Of a stretch of DNA of 64,000 nucleotides, positions 11,051 through 24,123 are shown piece by piece. The stretch is from Pseudeuparius sepicola. Its lineage: Eukaryota > Arthropoda > Insecta > Coleoptera > Anthribidae. Positions within the stretch are counted from its first letter, which is position 1; every line of letters starts with the position of its first letter. Location of the stretch: positions 60,860,915 through 60,924,914 of the forward strand of contig OY987300.1 of the NCBI GenBank assembly GCA_963920635.1. The letters run 5' to 3'. The notes under the pieces are model-generated. The model was given only the letters and a program-made list of their open reading frames with translations, searched no databases and had not been told where the DNA came from. Both the position numbers and the translations under genes were made by a program.

Positions 11051-12270
11051 CAGGGTGTAACTAAACTGATGGTCAAAAATTCTTGGAGTCAAAATAAGGG
11101 CACTTCTTCATATATTTTTTTCTTCCTAGCCATAGTTTTTTTTATACAGAGCGTAGAAGTTTGGAGAAAAATACACATATTTCTTAGTATTTCTAGAAGT
11201 ATACGAGATATTTTCTTCAAACCTGGCGTGTCACATGAGCAGATGAGCCGTCAAACTTAAGGTTGACATGAAGCTTCTGAGGCTCCCAGTTGCGGAGATA
11301 CAGGATGTTAGTAAATTAATTAGTTCAGAAAAATATGAATACCCTGTATAATCGCATTTTTTTAAAATTTGTTTTGAGTGGTGAATAGAATGGTTAACAA
11401 AAAGTATCTCTTAGTATTTTTTCATATTCGCAGCCGTTTCTAAATTATTTTTAAAGAACGGCAACGCTGCAATGAACAATAGTCACTTTAAGAATAAATC
11501 TAGCAATCTGTGGATGTCAATTAAACTTTATTTAACAAAATACAAAAGCAAAAATAATAATAAAAGAAGCGTATTGCTATTAGAAAATTAAATTATTAAA
11601 TGTTCGAAATGACCGCCGTCTCTTTCAATACACGCAACTATGCGTTTCCGCATGTTTATTATTGCCATTCGCAAGTCCATCGCAAAAGTGCATATCAGGC
11701 AATTCTTCAAATGAAAATATAATTTTTCAAAATATTGATACTAAGGTGCAAAGTTGGCAGCCAAATGATTCAAATAATGCCAAGTTTAATTGACATCCAC
11801 AGATTGTTAGATTTATTCTTAAAGTGACTTTTTTATTGCAGCATTGCCGTTCTTTGAAAATAATTAAAAAACGGCTGAGAATATGAAAAAATACTAAGAG
11901 ATACTTTTTGTTAACCATTGAATTTACCATTCAAAACAAATTTAAAAAATGCGATTATACAGGGTATTCATATTTTTCTGAACTAATTAATTTTAATAAC
12001 ACCCTGTATATCCACAACTGGGGGCCTCACAAGCTTCATATTAACCTTAAATTTGACAACTCATCCGCTCATGTTACACGCCAAGTTTGAAGAAAATATC
12101 TCATATACTTCTAGAGATACTAAGAAATATGTGTATTTTTCACTAAATTTCTACGCTCTGTATAAAAAAAACTATGGCCCGTAGGAGAAAAAAATATATG
12201 AAGAAGTGCCCTTATTTTGACTCCAAGAATACGTGGTTTCATTTTTGACCATCAGTTTAGTTACACCCTG
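11051..12270. mobile_element. Layered foldback element, TA-flanked, arms about 490 bp
   Basis: Starts CAGGGTGTAACTAAACTGAT after a TA and ends with the reverse complement before a TA, fitting Tc1/mariner-type insertion. Arms 11051-11533 and about 11782-12270 pair over most of their length, with mismatches. Each arm contains an internal unit of about 50 bp bounded by its own CAGGATG/CACCCTG-type ends (near 11300 and 11960), so smaller elements seem nested symmetrically. The loop keeps the C-terminus of a transposase (separate entry). Confidence 0.85.
11588..11692 (-). pseudogene. C-terminal fragment of an IS630/Tc1/mariner-type transposase
   Basis: In the loop of the 11051-12270 foldback the minus strand is open and ends in a natural-looking C-terminus, RKRIVACIERDGGHFEHLII then TAA. 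The pattern ACIxxxGGHFEHL closes many insect DDE transposases of this superfamily. Only about 34 residues remain, with no catalytic residues. This links the foldback to a once autonomous element. Confidence 0.55.
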
Positions 12271-14501
12271 TATATTGTTAAACTTAATTTTTAATTCATT
12301 ACGCTTTTCAAATGTGAAAACAAAATTATTTAATTGGAAGAAACGCCACCTTCAGATTTCTATTTGGACAGAGGACATTAAAGAAAGTGTCCATAAAATT
12401 GTGACAGATACAAAAAAATGTCAAGAGTTTTTGGTTAGAATAAAAAAAGTTATCCAAATGCACAAAGGAAAATTCCATAGAGGACGAGGACGCACCGTTT
12501 TAGTATTTTCCTTGATAAAACGAATGTAGTGTATAGGTACCCATAGTATCTCAGCCACTGCCTATTTGAGGAACTTGGTATTATCACATTTTGTGACACT
12601 TGATCAGTGCATTTTTTTCATTTGAATATCTTTAATGGTTGGAAAAATAAAAAAAAATGACCTTAACACGTTTGGGAATTTAAACATCCTGTATCTCGGA
12701 AACGAGACTGCGGATGAAAATTTATACCACCATATTTTATGGTTTTCCACCTATTGAAGTGTCCCAGAATAAAAATGAAGTAAGCACAGTAAGTAAATTC
12801 TCAAAAGTTGAGTTTGGTATATTTATTGTTTATTTTTAAATAAGTAGCTTTGTGCAAAATAATGAGTAATTTGATTCTTCCGGATCCCGCTGACGCGTAG
12901 GTAATTTTCTCAGAACAAGTCCAATTATAACAAACCCATTCTTCTGCTTTAAAGTTCCCAACACTAAAAACACGGTGTACCTATACGTTTTCCATTGTTT
13001 TCGTGACTCGAACTCGTTCACTTTCTGGGTACCAAGACCATCCTCGCACCACTCACTTTTGGTAACCGCCAGAGCGGAGCGTCTCTTTCCGTCTCTTTCC
13101 CTACGAAGAATATGTCGAGGCGCCGTCTCCTTCTCGTAGACGTTGCATGTAAAACAAAAGCTGTTAAAGCTGTACCCTGTTCCGTTCCGTTATTATTTCT
13201 TCCGGAACAGTAAATACCCGCTGAACGAAATTTATGATACGTAAGTGGAGAATCCTTTCATTAATTCCATGATATCTATAATGAATGACTATGCTGGTGA
13301 GTTTCACCTCTGAGCAAAAAATTAAAAAATAATAATAATAAAGTGTACGTAGGTACACTTAAATTCATGTACAGTGTGACAAATAAAGTCTGCGGCGTAA
13401 TAAGGGAATACTTACCTCTTATTTGCAGAACTATATCTACTAGAAACCAGAAATGAATTTTTTTAAATTTAGTGGCCCAAAATTGGCGGCATTGAGACAA
13501 GGGGCACATTAAGCCACTTGCAAATATTGACAGATGTCAGATAATCTAAAAACACTCTTTATTTGTACACTAGATTGTGACAGGTAAATATTACGTTTTA
13601 CGCACACGAATCCTAAATTTGAATAGATAGAAATTAACATTAAACTCTGTTATTTGAAGCACAGAAAAGGCTATAGTTATAGTATCTGTATTTGAAGTTA
13701 GGTTAGGAGCCACAGAATATCAAGGTTACGGTTAGGCATCTGTCACAAGTTCTGACATTTCTGCCAGACATGCTAAATACGCTTCTGGAGGCGCCCAGAA
13801 CAGTGCTGCCAACCTCGTATTACCAAATTAAGAAATATCATTTAGTGTACAATTAAAGAGCGTTTTTAGATTATTTAACCTTAATTTTTTACGTCACATT
13901 TACATTAAAATGAAAAAGAATTCTTTGTTATGATGACCACATAATATTTGATATGGACATCACAGAAAATAAGAAAAGGATACTGAAAAGAGACTAAAGT
14001 AAAGTACTTAAATTTCTGCACAAGTTATATTTTTATTACATCTGCACAATACAAATAAATATGTTGTAAAAATCGACAAAAAGTATCGATGAGAATAAAA
14101 GACAGAATTTATGTTTGCAATAATAAGTAACTATACTAAACTCGAGCAATTCTGACGCCTGCTGTAAATAAAAGCACGCGTTCGATGACGTTCCGCGAAA
14201 CCAGGCGATTGGTCAATAGGCCATAAAATATCAGCCTGGCAACAGGAACGTACTCAATCGCAAAAATGTTTTTACGCGATTTTATCTTGTTGTTTTCAGC
14301 AATTTAGACACTGCCACAGATAATTTTATCGATGTTTTGAACCATTTTAATTAAGCCAATAATTTTTTCCGAAATATTTTGATGGAAACAATTGTAGAAC
14401 TAAAATTAAATAAAGGTGGTGCCTGAGTGCGGCTCTGGCGAATATATCAACGCACGTGCTCTTGTTTACGCCAGGCGTAAGAGTTGCTTGATTTTAGTAT
14501 A
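12271..14501. other. Intronic, repeat-end fragment at 12686, GC-richer patch at 13040-13150
   Basis: CATCCTGTATCTCGGAAACG at 12686-12705 resembles words in other foldbacks. The 13040-13150 patch is pyrimidine- and CpG-richer with a duplicated GTCTCTTTCC. No supported gene. Confidence 0.4.
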
Positions 14502-14921
14502 GGTATAACCAGAGCATATAAAACAACCAGCAGTAAAACTTCCCATGGCGGGAAAATTCTGCGCACCTGTTCGCGCAGCCGCCATGTAGGAATAGATTCT
14601 GTCAAATGGATGCAGTGTCGGGGCTATTGGACAGTTTTTTTTTGACTGTATGAGAGATATTACAGTGCCGTGGAGTGTGCTTTTTTGTAAATTGTGCTTT
14701 GTGCTAGTATCTTTAAAAAAAGAATCCCAAGAAGGAGTCAAAGCTGCTTGTGCTTACCACACACTATATACTTTACTTATACTACTCTGTATTTCTGCAT
14801 TGATTTTCCCGACTACACCTCTGACTTCTATTCCCCCATAATGGCTCAAGGTCATTGAATATGCGGATGATTTCTCAAGAGTAAGTTATACTGCTGGTTG
14901 ATTTATATGCTCTGGTATAAC
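14502..14921. mobile_element. Foldback with arms about 40 bp
   Basis: TATAACCAGAGCATATAAA and ACCAGCAGTA at 14503-14534 recur as reverse complements at 14888-14919. The interior of about 340 bp shows no transposase trace. Confidence 0.7.
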
Positions 14922-15929
14922 TTTTGGCTGAAATCAGATGTAACCGGACTCTGTAAGTCCATTTTTTCGAGATATTTGGATTCTGTTCTGACATTTGGCA
15001 ACGTCGCGTTCGTTGGTGGCTTCGTCTCGCGGTTTGAGCTTGAACCCGTTGTTTGTTGAATGGATTTTGGGTATTATTACTCCAACCGTCTCAAGACAAT
15101 GACTTTACGTTGTTCAATCGATCAATCCTCGCCGTTTTCAGCAAGAACATTCAAAATTATCCTAGATGCACAAATTCGTGGTTCTAAAATTTTGTTGGGT
15201 GACCTTCGAAGTTTGACTGTCTTCGCTGAAAATGGCGAGGATCCGAGCAAAAACAACTTCCTTCTATTGTAAGGAGGGGTAGTTTTTGTTCGGTAATTTT
15301 TTTATTTCGGAGACTTTTTTAATGACGAAAACAGCGAAAATCGGAACGGAAACAGTAGAGTTATCAAGTTTTTTCCTTAAAGGGATGCAGGAGTAGTTTT
15401 CAACCGCGGATCAACACGTCTGGGATCATTTTGAACGTTCTGCTGAAAACGGACACGGTCTACTCTGAGCAAAGAAAGTTATTATTTTTTCCTTAAGTTG
15501 GTACAATGGGGTCGTTTTTGATCGGTATTTTTTTTCGGCCACGGATTCGTGAAGTATGTATAGTGAATGCCGCAACGCGATAATTGGACCAAAAACAAAT
15601 CTTGCGAGCGGGTTGGGGTGGGGTGGGGTGGTTTTTGCCTGTCAATTGCTTTCAACCATTTTGCTAAGAACAACGTGCACTGGTCCAGGAACAATGAAGT
15701 TATTAATAATTATTTTTCAGGGTGCAGTTTTTTCAGGCAACTTTAAACCTGAACATCTTTCTCGTCTCTTTTTCACTAAAAACAAGTTTATTCCTCATAT
15801 CACAAACATAAAATTAGTTGTAAATAGTTGTAATAATTATTATTGTAATATTTATTGTAAACTCATATTCTCGGCCAATATACATCATTGCCAAGAAAGC
15901 TCCTCTAAGAAAGCTCCTGTTCCTGTACA
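14922..15929. other. Intronic, no feature recognised
   Basis: Less AT-rich than its surroundings, with short unsupported frames (15060-15272, 15556-15948). A GTGGGGTGGGGTGG run lies near 15617-15630. Confidence 0.4.
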
Positions 15930-15937
15930 ATTAGTAG

Positions 15938-16336
15938 TAGAGGTTTAAAATTTCCGGAAAAATTGATCGTCGGAAAAAAACCGGTTTTTTTAATAATACA
16001 TAATAAAAAAGAAATAAAATAAATATTTTTAAATAAAATTTCAATTTTTTATTGTTGATCAATAAGTGTTTTGTTTATTTAATTTGTTTTAAATAAAGCA
16101 TTAGGTACCATCAAAATATGTTATTTTTATACTCTTTGAGGTTTTTTCGAGCAAAATACGTAGGTATACAAAAAATATAATTTAAGTGTTGCTTCAACTT
16201 TCTTTGTTTATTTTGTTTATTCGAATTTTATCTGAAATTTTCCATTTTTTCCATTTTTTGGGCTTCGGAAAAAAACGGAAAAAACCTTGTTTTTTTTCCA
16301 ATTTTTCCTGTTTTTTTTCTTGACGTTAAACCTCTA
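15938..16336. mobile_element. hAT-type MITE with perfect 8-bp target duplication
   Basis: A 399-bp element begins TAGAGGTTTAA and ends TTAAACCTCTA, an 11-bp perfect terminal inverted repeat. It is flanked on both sides by ATTAGTAG (15930-15937 and 16337-16344). An 8-bp duplication with short terminal repeats is the signature of hAT transposition. The interior is rich in GGAAAAA/TTTTTCC words and non-coding. Confidence 0.88.
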
Positions 16337-17599
16337 ATTAGTAGCAAGAATTTTGTTCTGCTGGTGTAAGATTAAATAGAAAATCTACGAACTACCTATA
16401 CCGATATATTTGTAGTAAGTGATACAAACCATACTTACACTGAACTAAAAATATACATATTTAAAATTATGTCAAATTATTTAGTAAGTAAAAAGTGTTT
16501 GAAAAATAAAATCATAATAGCATAGTCTAAATAGTTATCGTTATTCCCTTTTAGTTGTTATGTTAAAAGGCTTATTAAATGAATGCTCGTTATATGGTTT
16601 ATATGTAGCGGGTAAATATGGGAATTGCCTCTTGTCCGTTCTACTATAAGGTCAAAATCAAAACTTCTCACCCGTACTAACGTCATTTACACCTCATTAT
16701 TTCAACTTATAAATAAGAATTACTCATCTAATTGTCCCTGCCCCAGTTACTCCTTCAAAAACGAAGCAGACAAGTGGACGGTGCCTAGCCAGCTGCGAAA
16801 TTTGTTTTATCTGGCCAGCACCACCTGTCCTAAGTCTAACGATGAGTCACAAGCGCGCGACGCGCCATGTGCCCTTGTTGCATGCAGTTTGTCCGACATT
16901 TCGGGAGAAAAAAAAGAAAAACTCGGGCGAGATTGGGACAGCTGCCCGGCCGAAATGTTTAGTCGATATGATTTTCGCCGAATTTATAATAGGTAACACC
17001 TGCTATTAAAATCGTTTTTTGATTCGTCAGAAACACTTGCACCTTCATTATGCAGACTGGCATAATCCATTTACCTTTTTTGCAGAAAAAGTTTAACACG
17101 CAGCTTTACTAATCATCCTAAAAAAAACCGTGTATATACCTACCAATTGATTTAATTCATTTTAAGACCGTTCTCGGTTTAAAATCAAGCGGAGCAGTGT
17201 CTTCGAAAATCGTAAAATAACTCCAAAACTGCTTTCACCCTATTGAGATTAGATAGCCACTATATATTTTTTGAGCATTTAAAATGGATATTATTGTATC
17301 TAGAATTAATGATGTTTGAAAGGAATACATGAATTTAATTTTTTTATATTACGATTTAAAATTAATTTTTGCTTATTTACAAGAAATCATCAGGTCTATG
17401 GTAGATATATTTTATTATATTTTATGCTAGTTTAGCTCCCGCCTTGATAAAAATGGTCAACATTTTTATAACAAATCAGTACCTAGCCAATTTCATTATA
17501 TCTTGATATATCTCCTTCCATAAGACAACAGAAATGTTTATAACTATAGCACGGGTGTTTAAAATTTATATACAGACAAGTTACAGGTAGGTATATATG
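16337..17599. other. Intronic, GC-richer block 16770-16990
   Basis: The GC-richer block contains a perfect AP-1-like TGAGTCA near 16844. A 123-codon frame spans it but resembles no family. It may be conserved non-coding sequence. Confidence 0.35.
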
Positions 17600-17619
17600 G
17601 TTCAATAAATTTTTCTTGT

Positions 17620-17710
17620 AGAACTTCCACGACGTTTCGATCAGTACAAGTCTCTAATCGTTCGATCGTTCCATTTTCACTGGAGAATGATCAGAGATTT
17701 GCATAGCCAA
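17620..17710 (-). mobile_element. Possible Penelope-like retroelement remnant
   Basis: The minus strand contains GATCGAAACGTCGTGG, a word of the kind found in Penelope-like element termini, next to a small inverted repeat (AAGTCTCTAATCGTTC with GAATGATCAGAGATTT). No coding trace is present, so the assignment is tentative. Confidence 0.3.
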
Positions 17711-20016
17711 TTATCATGTTTAAAAATTACAAACAGATATATTTTATACCTAGATATATGTACTACCTATAAAATGTTTTTAGAGCAATTATTGTTGATT
17801 TGTTTATTAAATGGAGGAGCTTTAAGGTCTACCTAGATATATGTTTAATTTGGCAGAATTATTCACTACAGCCACTCTATAGTTTAAAATTTGTTATCCT
17901 GTTTCTAGGATATTCTAGGATACCGTCTGGTTATTGGAGATCGTCCTAATGTATAGTGTGGAATACGGAATACTAATACCGAAAGCGCACAATATTTTTT
18001 TATCGAGTTTCAGAGTTCAAAGAATATATAATAATGCAGGGAATGGAGCAGAGCAGTGGGCTATTGGTGGCTAGCCTTTCACTTTCTCCGAAATAAACCA
18101 ACTTCGAAACCAACAATTTTCTTGAATCGTGATACTTGGTTGTACCTATACATAACACAGTAACACGACAGTAATAATTATTGGTGTGGCTACCTATATT
18201 GTAGGTGGATTTTCATAAATCCATTCACCGCTAAAGAGACCCCGACAGTCGAATAGAAGACGAATCCGTTAAAAAAAGTTGTAATGGGAATTTCAAAATT
18301 ATCCTTTACTCGTTGACTGACGTATTAATTAATTAGTCAACGCTTTACTATTATCGCTAAGCTATATTGGTCTGTGCTACTATCCACTTGCTATACAAGA
18401 GACTCCAACAGTCGCATAGGGAAGGAACCTTCGACAAATAATAAACATGGACTTAATAATTAAATACAATTCAAACCCTGACAAGACAAAAAATGTTTAG
18501 TGACATTATTTGTCTGAATTAGTAAATCTAAAACAAAACAATGCAATGATTGTTCCATTGCCAAACTTCTTCATATATTTATCTTGTACTTACGAAATAA
18601 ATGTATAACCAACGTTAAAAAACATCAGTTTGGAATCTACATATACTTAGTAAAAATTTGGACAGTTATTATTTAACAATAAATCTTACTGATTTTGTGA
18701 ATTAATAAATTGGTTATTATGGCTAACAACAGCTGATCCAGAGTTCCTTGAGATTTGCGTTGATGTGTTTCGAGTGTTTATTATTTGTCTGAGGAAGGAA
18801 TCCATCCTCTGACAACTATACACTTGTTTATGGAATCCAACGATATAATAGGAATATATGGCTCACGCAAATACATATATAATACATATATTATCTATGT
18901 ATGTCTGTAAGTTCTATGTATATATTATGTAGGTATATGTACTCCACATCTGAAGAAACTACTGTGTTGGTGAAACTATTGTCATGTTGACAAATTACAG
19001 TTAAAATAGTAAACTACTACAGTTTTTCATTTCGTACAGAAAATCTACTAACTGACATTTTTGTTTGTTATAACCTAATATTCATTTGGTTTTCAATTAT
19101 AGGCAACTTAAATTTGTCCATCCTGAGAATAATCTTTAAATCTGTATTTATATAACTTATGCCTACGTCATTCAGAAGCTGCCGTGTCGCTATAAAGCCC
19201 ATGTTTTCTGCAATTTCTATGTAGCCTTCGTCAAACGTCATTATTCTTCATGTTGCCGTAAAAATAACATTTTGTCACCCTAGCGCGCCATAAAATACAT
19301 CTCCGCCGCGTGTCTTCAAAATGGCGGGAAACTATCCACGCTACAAACTACAAAACAAAATAATATACGTACTTACTCGGCGTCAGACGCGAGCCATCGA
19401 GAGAAAAACCGGTATCCATCGTATATAGTAATATGCTACCAAGCTATAAGCAAAGTACAGTAGAGAAAGTCATAACTGACGAAAAAAATCAATGTATACT
19501 TATTTGTGTTTTGATTCGTTGGGCGAGCTTACATTTTCACACCCTTAAAATGATATATTACCTACATAAATACCTACCTACCGTATTAACCAAAGAATTG
19601 TTGATTTTTATTTTAATCTCAGTAAACCGTGAAATAGAACTCTGCTAAGTATAAAAAAATATATATGATTTCAGGTTATTCTTATAGAAGTTTCTAATAT
19701 TAAGTAAATATTTTATGTAGACGTTGGCAGAATAATATCTCTAATATAACAGCAATTTTATGGTATCCTGTCTCCATGACCATTGTCATTGTGCCGATAT
19801 GTATAGGCGCGTCCTCATAAATGTTTCCACTAGGCATGAGGAATGAGCAAGAAATCAAGAATTTCGGGTAAGTCCGGCAACGTTGCGCCAATTCTACGGC
19901 TTCTCAACTCAACAACTTCCCCTACATTCCCTGGCACCACCCCGCTCCTCCCCCTCCCATATACGTAGAAAATAGCATTGACTGACATTAATACATCAGT
20001 CAACGAAAATAACTTA
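17711..20016. other. Intronic, no feature recognised
   Basis: AT-rich sequence. A short imperfect inverted repeat around TAATTAATTA at 18311-18342 was seen. No exon or element found. Confidence 0.4.
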
Positions 20017-20078
20017 AATCGCTGCATTATTAGATATAATAATAATAATTATTATAATATCTAATAATGCAGCGATTA
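20017..20078. repeat. Perfect 20-bp-arm palindrome
   Basis: AATCGCTGCATTATTAGATA at 20017-20036 is followed after a 22-bp AAT-rich spacer by its exact reverse complement at 20059-20078. Confidence 0.9.
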
Positions 20079-20894
20079 TTATAAATTATTTATAATTGGA
20101 TTTAAATTTTTACACTGGTTCTTGGTGTTTTGAGTTTCATGTAAAATGAAATTACGCGGATTTCTTTGATTGTAAAAGTTGTATTAGTTAAATAAGGTAC
20201 AAGTATGATTGTGTTATTATAGAAGAATCTCGTAGTGGTTTTTTTACATTAGCTTATTACACTTTTTTTTATCTCAACCGTGAACCTAACCTTTGATTTA
20301 ATTTAATTTTTAAAAATTCCCCAGAGTCTTCGGGTGAGATTCTGATGCTTCCCGGACCCCCGGAAAATCGAGAAATAAGAAAAACACGCAATTTCTAAGA
20401 GTGGTTTCAAAGGATTTTTTGTCGGTTTCGTTGATTCCACAGCCGTCCCGTTTGTTGAAACTGGTTAAACGTGAATTGGGAAATTCTCTTAGATATCGGA
20501 TTTTCGGGGTTGTTTTTGGTACCGCAGGAAAGTGCGACACCCAATTAAGAGATTTACCACCTCCTTCGATTTTTAGAACGGCTCTATTCGAGGTTGTCGA
20601 AAGACTTTTGCGAAAAAAGACGCCAATGTCCATGGGCAGGATTGTAAGATTTTCCACTATTATTCAAGCAATCTAAGGCCAATCTAACGGCGCCGAATTT
20701 ACTGTTTTTCGCACTCTAACTGGCAATGTCGCGTAAAGCAATTTCGCTTAATAAGATGTAAGATTTGCCGTCTCTTACGCCTTTGAGATTATGGCTGGCT
20801 TTCAAACCGTGAGAGAGGGGAGGGGTAATTGCAACGTTGTCAGTTGAACTCCTTTGCGACCGCATGTATTGGAACGATTTCAAGGGCCTCGCCT
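20079..20894. other. Intronic, no feature recognised
   Basis: Mixed composition. The 20310-20676 frames on both strands overlap and show no family match. Confidence 0.4.
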
Positions 20895-21022
20895 GTACAG
20901 TGCGACACACGAGAGAAGTCCAATGAAAAACGCAGTCTAACCGCCCATGCCCACATTAATAATATATGGATGGCGCTTAGACTGAGTTTTTCATTGGACT
21001 TCTTTCGTTTGTCAGAGTGTAC
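20895..21022. mobile_element. 128-bp foldback MITE
   Basis: GTACAGTGCGACACACGAGA and AGTCCAATGAAAAACGCAGT at the left pair with reverse complements at 20978-21022 with few mismatches. The loop is about 30 bp. No target duplication could be assigned. Confidence 0.8.
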
Positions 21023-21150
21023 ATAATATTTATATACTTATCCAATTTTTTGTTCTGTGGTTTTTAAGTATTGGGGAGATAGATATCTTTCGACTTTCTC
21101 CTTCCATATGTATAACAACGATGGAATAGTGGGAATTAATTTTTGAAATA

Positions 21151-21765
21151 CAAGGTGTTCCAGATCAATAGGTAGATATTCTAAGAGGCGGTTGCTGAGA
21201 CGATTTTATGAAGGAAACTTCATGCAAACATGTGGCCTAAAATGATTAGTTTTCGATATACAGGGTGCTAAAAATTAAACTCTAAAAATGTTTTTCTTTT
21301 AATATTTTCGAAACGTTTAGAGTACTCTAATGAATTTAGAATGAAATTAAATTTTAATTAAAAAAAACGAAATGTCAGTCAATGTCACAGCCTTCTAGAC
21401 TGAATTAAAATGCCATCGACAAAAATATAAAATGCATGTTAAAAATTTATTTTATTCAAAAACGGTGCCACGAAATTAAAATCCATTTTTGTGTTAAAAA
21501 CTTCAAATATTTTTATCAAATGTTGAACAAAATAGCCTCTAAAAAATGGCTATGTATTTACCCAACTGTTTTAACCCGCCCTTGATCATTTTTGGTCAGC
21601 ATTAACTCTAATTTTGCATTGTAAGGCATAAAAAGTTTAGTTATAGGTATGTGTGCAAAATTTCATTTGCGTATCCTTAAACGTTTCGAAAACATTTAAG
21701 CTACATGTTTATAGGAAGTTCTCTTCATAAAATCGCCTCAGCAAGCGCCTCTTCAAATACCTACA
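21151..21765. mobile_element. Foldback element with decayed right end
   Basis: The left end CAAGGTGTTCCAGATCAATA follows a TA. GAGGCGGTTGCTGAGACGAT (21185-21204) pairs with CGCCTCAGCAAGCGCCTC near 21734-21751. The terminal part of the right arm is lost. A second repeat end, ACAGGGTGCT, lies inside at 21261. Confidence 0.65.
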
Positions 21766-21879
21766 TGTACTTAGAAGAAATATGTATAAAGGATATTTCA
21801 AATAAGGATTATATTGAGTGGGTACCTAAGAGTAGAATTTTCGAATATAGTTTCATTCTAAAATAACCAGACTTTCCCT

Positions 21880-22140
21880 GCTGCTCTGTGTCCACAGATC
21901 GTAGAGCGGGCTGGCGGATCGCGATATTTTTACGTGGCGAGCACGAATGCCCCGCGGCGGTGCCGGTTTCTGAGATAAGCCAGGGGGAGAGGAAGGGCGG
22001 CTGAGCGGTAAAGCTGGTCCTGCGGCCCAGCATCTTTGCAGCGGCGTGCGGGTGAACAACTGGTGCCATCAGTAATTCAGGAACATATTCAAACACAAAC
22101 ATCAGGGTACTCTGGATTGTCCGTGACCAGTAGCGGCACA
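21880..22140. promoter_or_regulatory. GC-rich island, function unknown
   Basis: A CpG-rich block inside AT-rich intron. A minus-strand frame (21809-22141) crosses it with low-complexity content and no recognised family or splice sites that I would trust. It could be a regulatory island or an unrecognised exon. Confidence 0.3.
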
Positions 22141-22329
22141 ATAGACATGGTTGAAAACTTTAAAATCAAAACATAATTAACGAAGTTCAACTAAAATCGA
22201 GTGTAGGTACATTCTTCTACAACGATCATTCAGAAAATTCACTTTTTGATACAATTTTTTTAATAAACCAGGATTTACTTTGAGCAAACTAATAATACGA
22301 ATAATTATGTATTCAGTGTACCTAAAGCT

Positions 22330-22583
22330 CTTCGTTTGTGAGATACAGGGCCTTGTATTTCTCTTTTTGAAATTTAATTATAGCAATATCTCCCAAAGTA
22401 ATCAAGCTGCTGAACTGAAATTTGGCACTGATTTGTGAGATACGTTTAGAAACTGACAGCTTACTCTTCATCCCCAAAAACACATCATGCCAAATTTCAG
22501 TTCAGCAGCTTGATTATTTTGAGAGATATTTATAATTAAATTTCAAAAAGAGAAATAGAATGCCGTGTATCTCAGAAACGAAG
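22330..22583. mobile_element. Foldback, arms about 100 bp
   Basis: TGCTGAACTGAAATTTGGCA on the left pairs with TGCCAAATTTCAGTTCAGCA on the right. Pairing extends out to CTTCGTTTGTGAGATAC and GTATCTCAGAAACGAAG. A CACCCTG end at 22671-22677 may be the outer terminus, with no matching left end found. Confidence 0.8.
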
Positions 22584-24123
22584 AAATTTAAGACCTATTT
22601 TTATAGGAGCAACCCACATTACAATGAGTTTTTCTACAGAATATCAAAGTCCTGATCAAAAAACCTGGGACACCCTGCTTAGTTTTGTGGCACTACTTAT
22701 ACATTAAAAATATAATGGTTGAAAGTTCAGTAATTGTCCATAAGCTGTACAGAGTGAAAGAAACTGCAAAAACTCACACATAATTTATTTTATTTATAAA
22801 AGAACTTCTCTTTTAGGAACTCGTGAATGTTGATATGGCTTATTCCGACATGAGCTGAAATAAATAAATGTACCTAACAGTAATTTAAAAAAGTATTACA
22901 TGCCTACTCGTAAAAAAAAACACTAATTTTCAAAAATAAAAATTGTCGGTGCTCCTAATTAGGTAAGTACCTACTTAGTTGTTAAAAATTAAAACTATTT
23001 TCTCTAGAAATACATTTAAGCTTGCTTGGCTACACTTGTTTAGTGATAATATATAATAATTATTGTTTGCAGTATGTATACAGTCAAGCCTTTCCTGTCT
23101 GATGTGTAATAGGATTCAATATTTTGAAATGGTACCTACCTAAATATGATAATAAATTGTTAAAAAAATACAATGTACCTACATACCAAGGAAATACTTG
23201 TAAATAAATAAGTACCTGTTTTTAATTATTGTTAAAGTGTTGAAAACCCGGTAAATACCTTTGCACATTCGACAACCAAATCAATTACATTTGTCACGCG
23301 ACCACTGACCACTGTTCATTTTTTACACTACAATTGGGTTTTACGCTGCTCAAAAATTAAAGCGAATTAAAAACTACAAACGAACCTGCAACACTTGGAC
23401 AAGAACACAACCAACTTTAAAGAATCTTAAAATCTCGTTTTTGAAGTACAAATATAATCAGTATTATCTGTGTCAAATCAGGGAACTAAAAAAACAATTT
23501 TAAATTCTAAACACGGGATCTTCAATCACATGATACTCAGCTACACGCGTATCCCTTTGACAAAGGTATAGACACTGCAAAATAAAAATCCTTATGGAGA
23601 TAAGTCATAAATATATGCGTATCTAACCAAGGCACAGACTGCCGACTCGTACAAATACGTGGTAGTGCCGGGAAAAGATGAAGAATATGTATTGCAAAAA
23701 GAGGATCCATCAGGAACTCCAATCTAACAACGATTCCATACAAGTCAGTGGTTTAGGGTCTGCCGCTCAAATGCAAGTGACTACTTCCGGGCAAATAACA
23801 GTTGATTATAATCGACAGATTAATCTCAACATCAAATAGCCAGGAGAACATACAAGATACAAGTCGAGACACCAGATGGATGAGCTACTGTACAAATTTT
23901 TCAACTAACCAATAACTACTAACAAAGTAAAAGTGTTAAGTAAAACCGATCACATCCAAGATGAGAAGGTTTCAAAAAAGCATCAAACGTTGTTAATTCA
24001 AACTTTGACGCTAAAACACAATAATAATATTATCATAGCCGAAAGAAACCTACCTAAACACTGATATTATAAAGTACGGCCAGCTTTTCAAACTTTGGTG
24101 AATGCTACGGGTTGAATACTGGA
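22584..24123. other. Intronic, no feature recognised
   Basis: AT-rich, with several TAGGTACCTA-like words between 22960 and 23220. No gene seen. Confidence 0.4.

Noticed and set aside
21809..22141. 110-codon minus frame over a GC-rich block
   Set aside because: No recognisable domain and composition driven by GC. Kept only as an island.
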